The translations under genes were made by a program, and so were the position numbers. DNA of 64,000 nucleotides from Bacillus sp. OK048 (GTDB taxonomy: Bacteria; Bacillota; Bacilli; Bacillales; Cytobacillaceae): assembly GCF_900103525.1 (NCBI RefSeq), contig NZ_FNHN01000013.1, positions 1 to 64,000 of the forward strand. The letters run 5' to 3'. This document shows positions 63,540-64,000 of this stretch, one piece after another. Position 1 is the first letter of the stretch; each line of letters opens with the position of its first letter. The notes below the pieces were generated by a model. That model made no database searches and was not told the origin of the DNA. It saw only the letters and a program-made list of their open reading frames with translations.

Positions 63540-64000
63540 AATCTTCAAAGATTCTAATTACTGGTGCTGCGGGATTTACAGGCAGACATGCTTGTGAGCA
63601 CTTTTCAAAAGCTGGTTTTCAAGTTATTCCAGTAGTAAGAACTAAAAAAGATTCCGACTTCGAGTTAACATATAATGTCATTGAATGTGATCTTACTAAT
63701 AAGACTGGTGTAATGACGCTCATAAACAGTTATGAACCTGATTATGTTTTACATCTGGCAGGACAAAATTCTGTTGAACAATCATGGAAAGAGTCCTTAA
63801 TAACTTTCGAAAGCAATGTGATGACAACAATTAATCTTTTAGAGGCGATTCGTAATTCAGGGAAAAATAGTAAAGTGATGATTGTAGGTTCAGCTTTAGA
63901 AATGGACCTAGCAAATGCAAATTTTCCCCAACATCCCTATAGTCTAAGCAAGACTATTCAGACGCTATGTTCTCGGTCATGGGCCCATTTGTTCAACATG
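63536..64000 (+). CDS. NAD-dependent epimerase/dehydratase, partial
   Basis: The 5' 155 codons of an extended SDR; the gene runs off the window. GTG 63536 overlaps the previous stop by 4 bp. Cofactor loop TGAAGFTGRH (about 9-18), HLAGQNSVEQSW after the fourth strand (a GDP-mannose dehydratase/RmlD-like segment), and YSLSK with the Tyr-Lys pair near 140-144. It continues the sugar-nucleotide pathway of the preceding gene, perhaps the reductase/epimerase step. Confidence 0.85.
   Translation, partial: MKSSKILITGAAGFTGRHACEHFSKAGFQVIPVVRTKKDSDFELTYNVIECDLTNKTGVMTLINSYEPDYVLHLAGQNSVEQSWKESLITFESNVMTTINLLEAIRNSGKNSKVMIVGSALEMDLANANFPQHPYSLSKTIQTLCSRSWAHLFNM

Overview
The window comes from a low-GC, endospore-forming member of the Bacillaceae. 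The evidence is strong Shine-Dalgarno sites with ATG/GTG/TTG starts, a CIRCE-controlled groESL operon, collagen-like spore-surface proteins, and a left part that follows the Bacillus subtilis order ydiB-ydiC-ydiD-ydiE-ydiF-moaC-rex-...-ydiK-ydiL-groES-groEL. The gene content looks closer to Neobacillus or Mesobacillus than to the B. subtilis or B. cereus groups; that placement is an inference.

Bases 1-13050 are core chromosome. An rRNA operon ends here (23S tail, 5S, tRNA-fMet, tRNA-Asp). It is followed by the t6A tRNA-modification operon (tsaE, tsaB, rimI, tsaD), a cluster of eight co-oriented DnaA-box-like nonamers just after tsaD, an ABC-F ATPase, moaC, rex, a yhbD/yhbE/yhbF-like bactofilin operon, ydiK/ydiL and groES/groEL.

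Bases 13050-53280 form a mosaic accessory region. It starts exactly at the 3' end of groEL. A perfect 16-bp copy of the groEL 3' end recurs at 52977-52992, 127 bp before the N-terminal fragment of a tyrosine recombinase, so this looks like an island (or stacked islands) integrated at groEL. A repeat with two GCTAAC boxes 11 bp apart, usually followed by a characteristic terminator, recurs along the region and seems to mark segment boundaries. Cargo: a Mn/Zn ABC importer with an unusual MntR-like regulator; a ZIP transporter; a five-gene P-type ATPase cluster with HMA-like proteins; two MFS pumps; a YhgE-like permease; a cell-wall NlpC/P60 hydrolase; a single-chain triple RidA protein; a sucrose PTS operon with LacI-type control; a compositionally distinct metN-metI-luxS-SDR-metQ-mtnN operon; a BCCT transporter; Ctc/L25; MprF; a 3-hydroxyacyl-CoA dehydrogenase and its rearranged pseudogene copy; and a DUF2935 protein.

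Bases 53400-64000 look like a spore-surface locus: two collagen-like proteins sharing an unusual Cys-rich N-terminal motif, a Pro/Gln-rich protein with ten 13-residue repeats, a beta-rich small protein, two related GT4 glycosyltransferases and two sugar-nucleotide dehydratase/epimerase genes, the last running off the window. A TauE/SafE transporter and several small genes lie between. The simplest reading is an exosporium glycoprotein set with part of its glycosylation machinery.

Two non-coding structures stand out: a four-palindrome element present three times with cores at 0/50/112/163-164 bp, and a 360-bp upstream region present twice with three TetR-type palindromes at identical 172 and 31 bp spacings.
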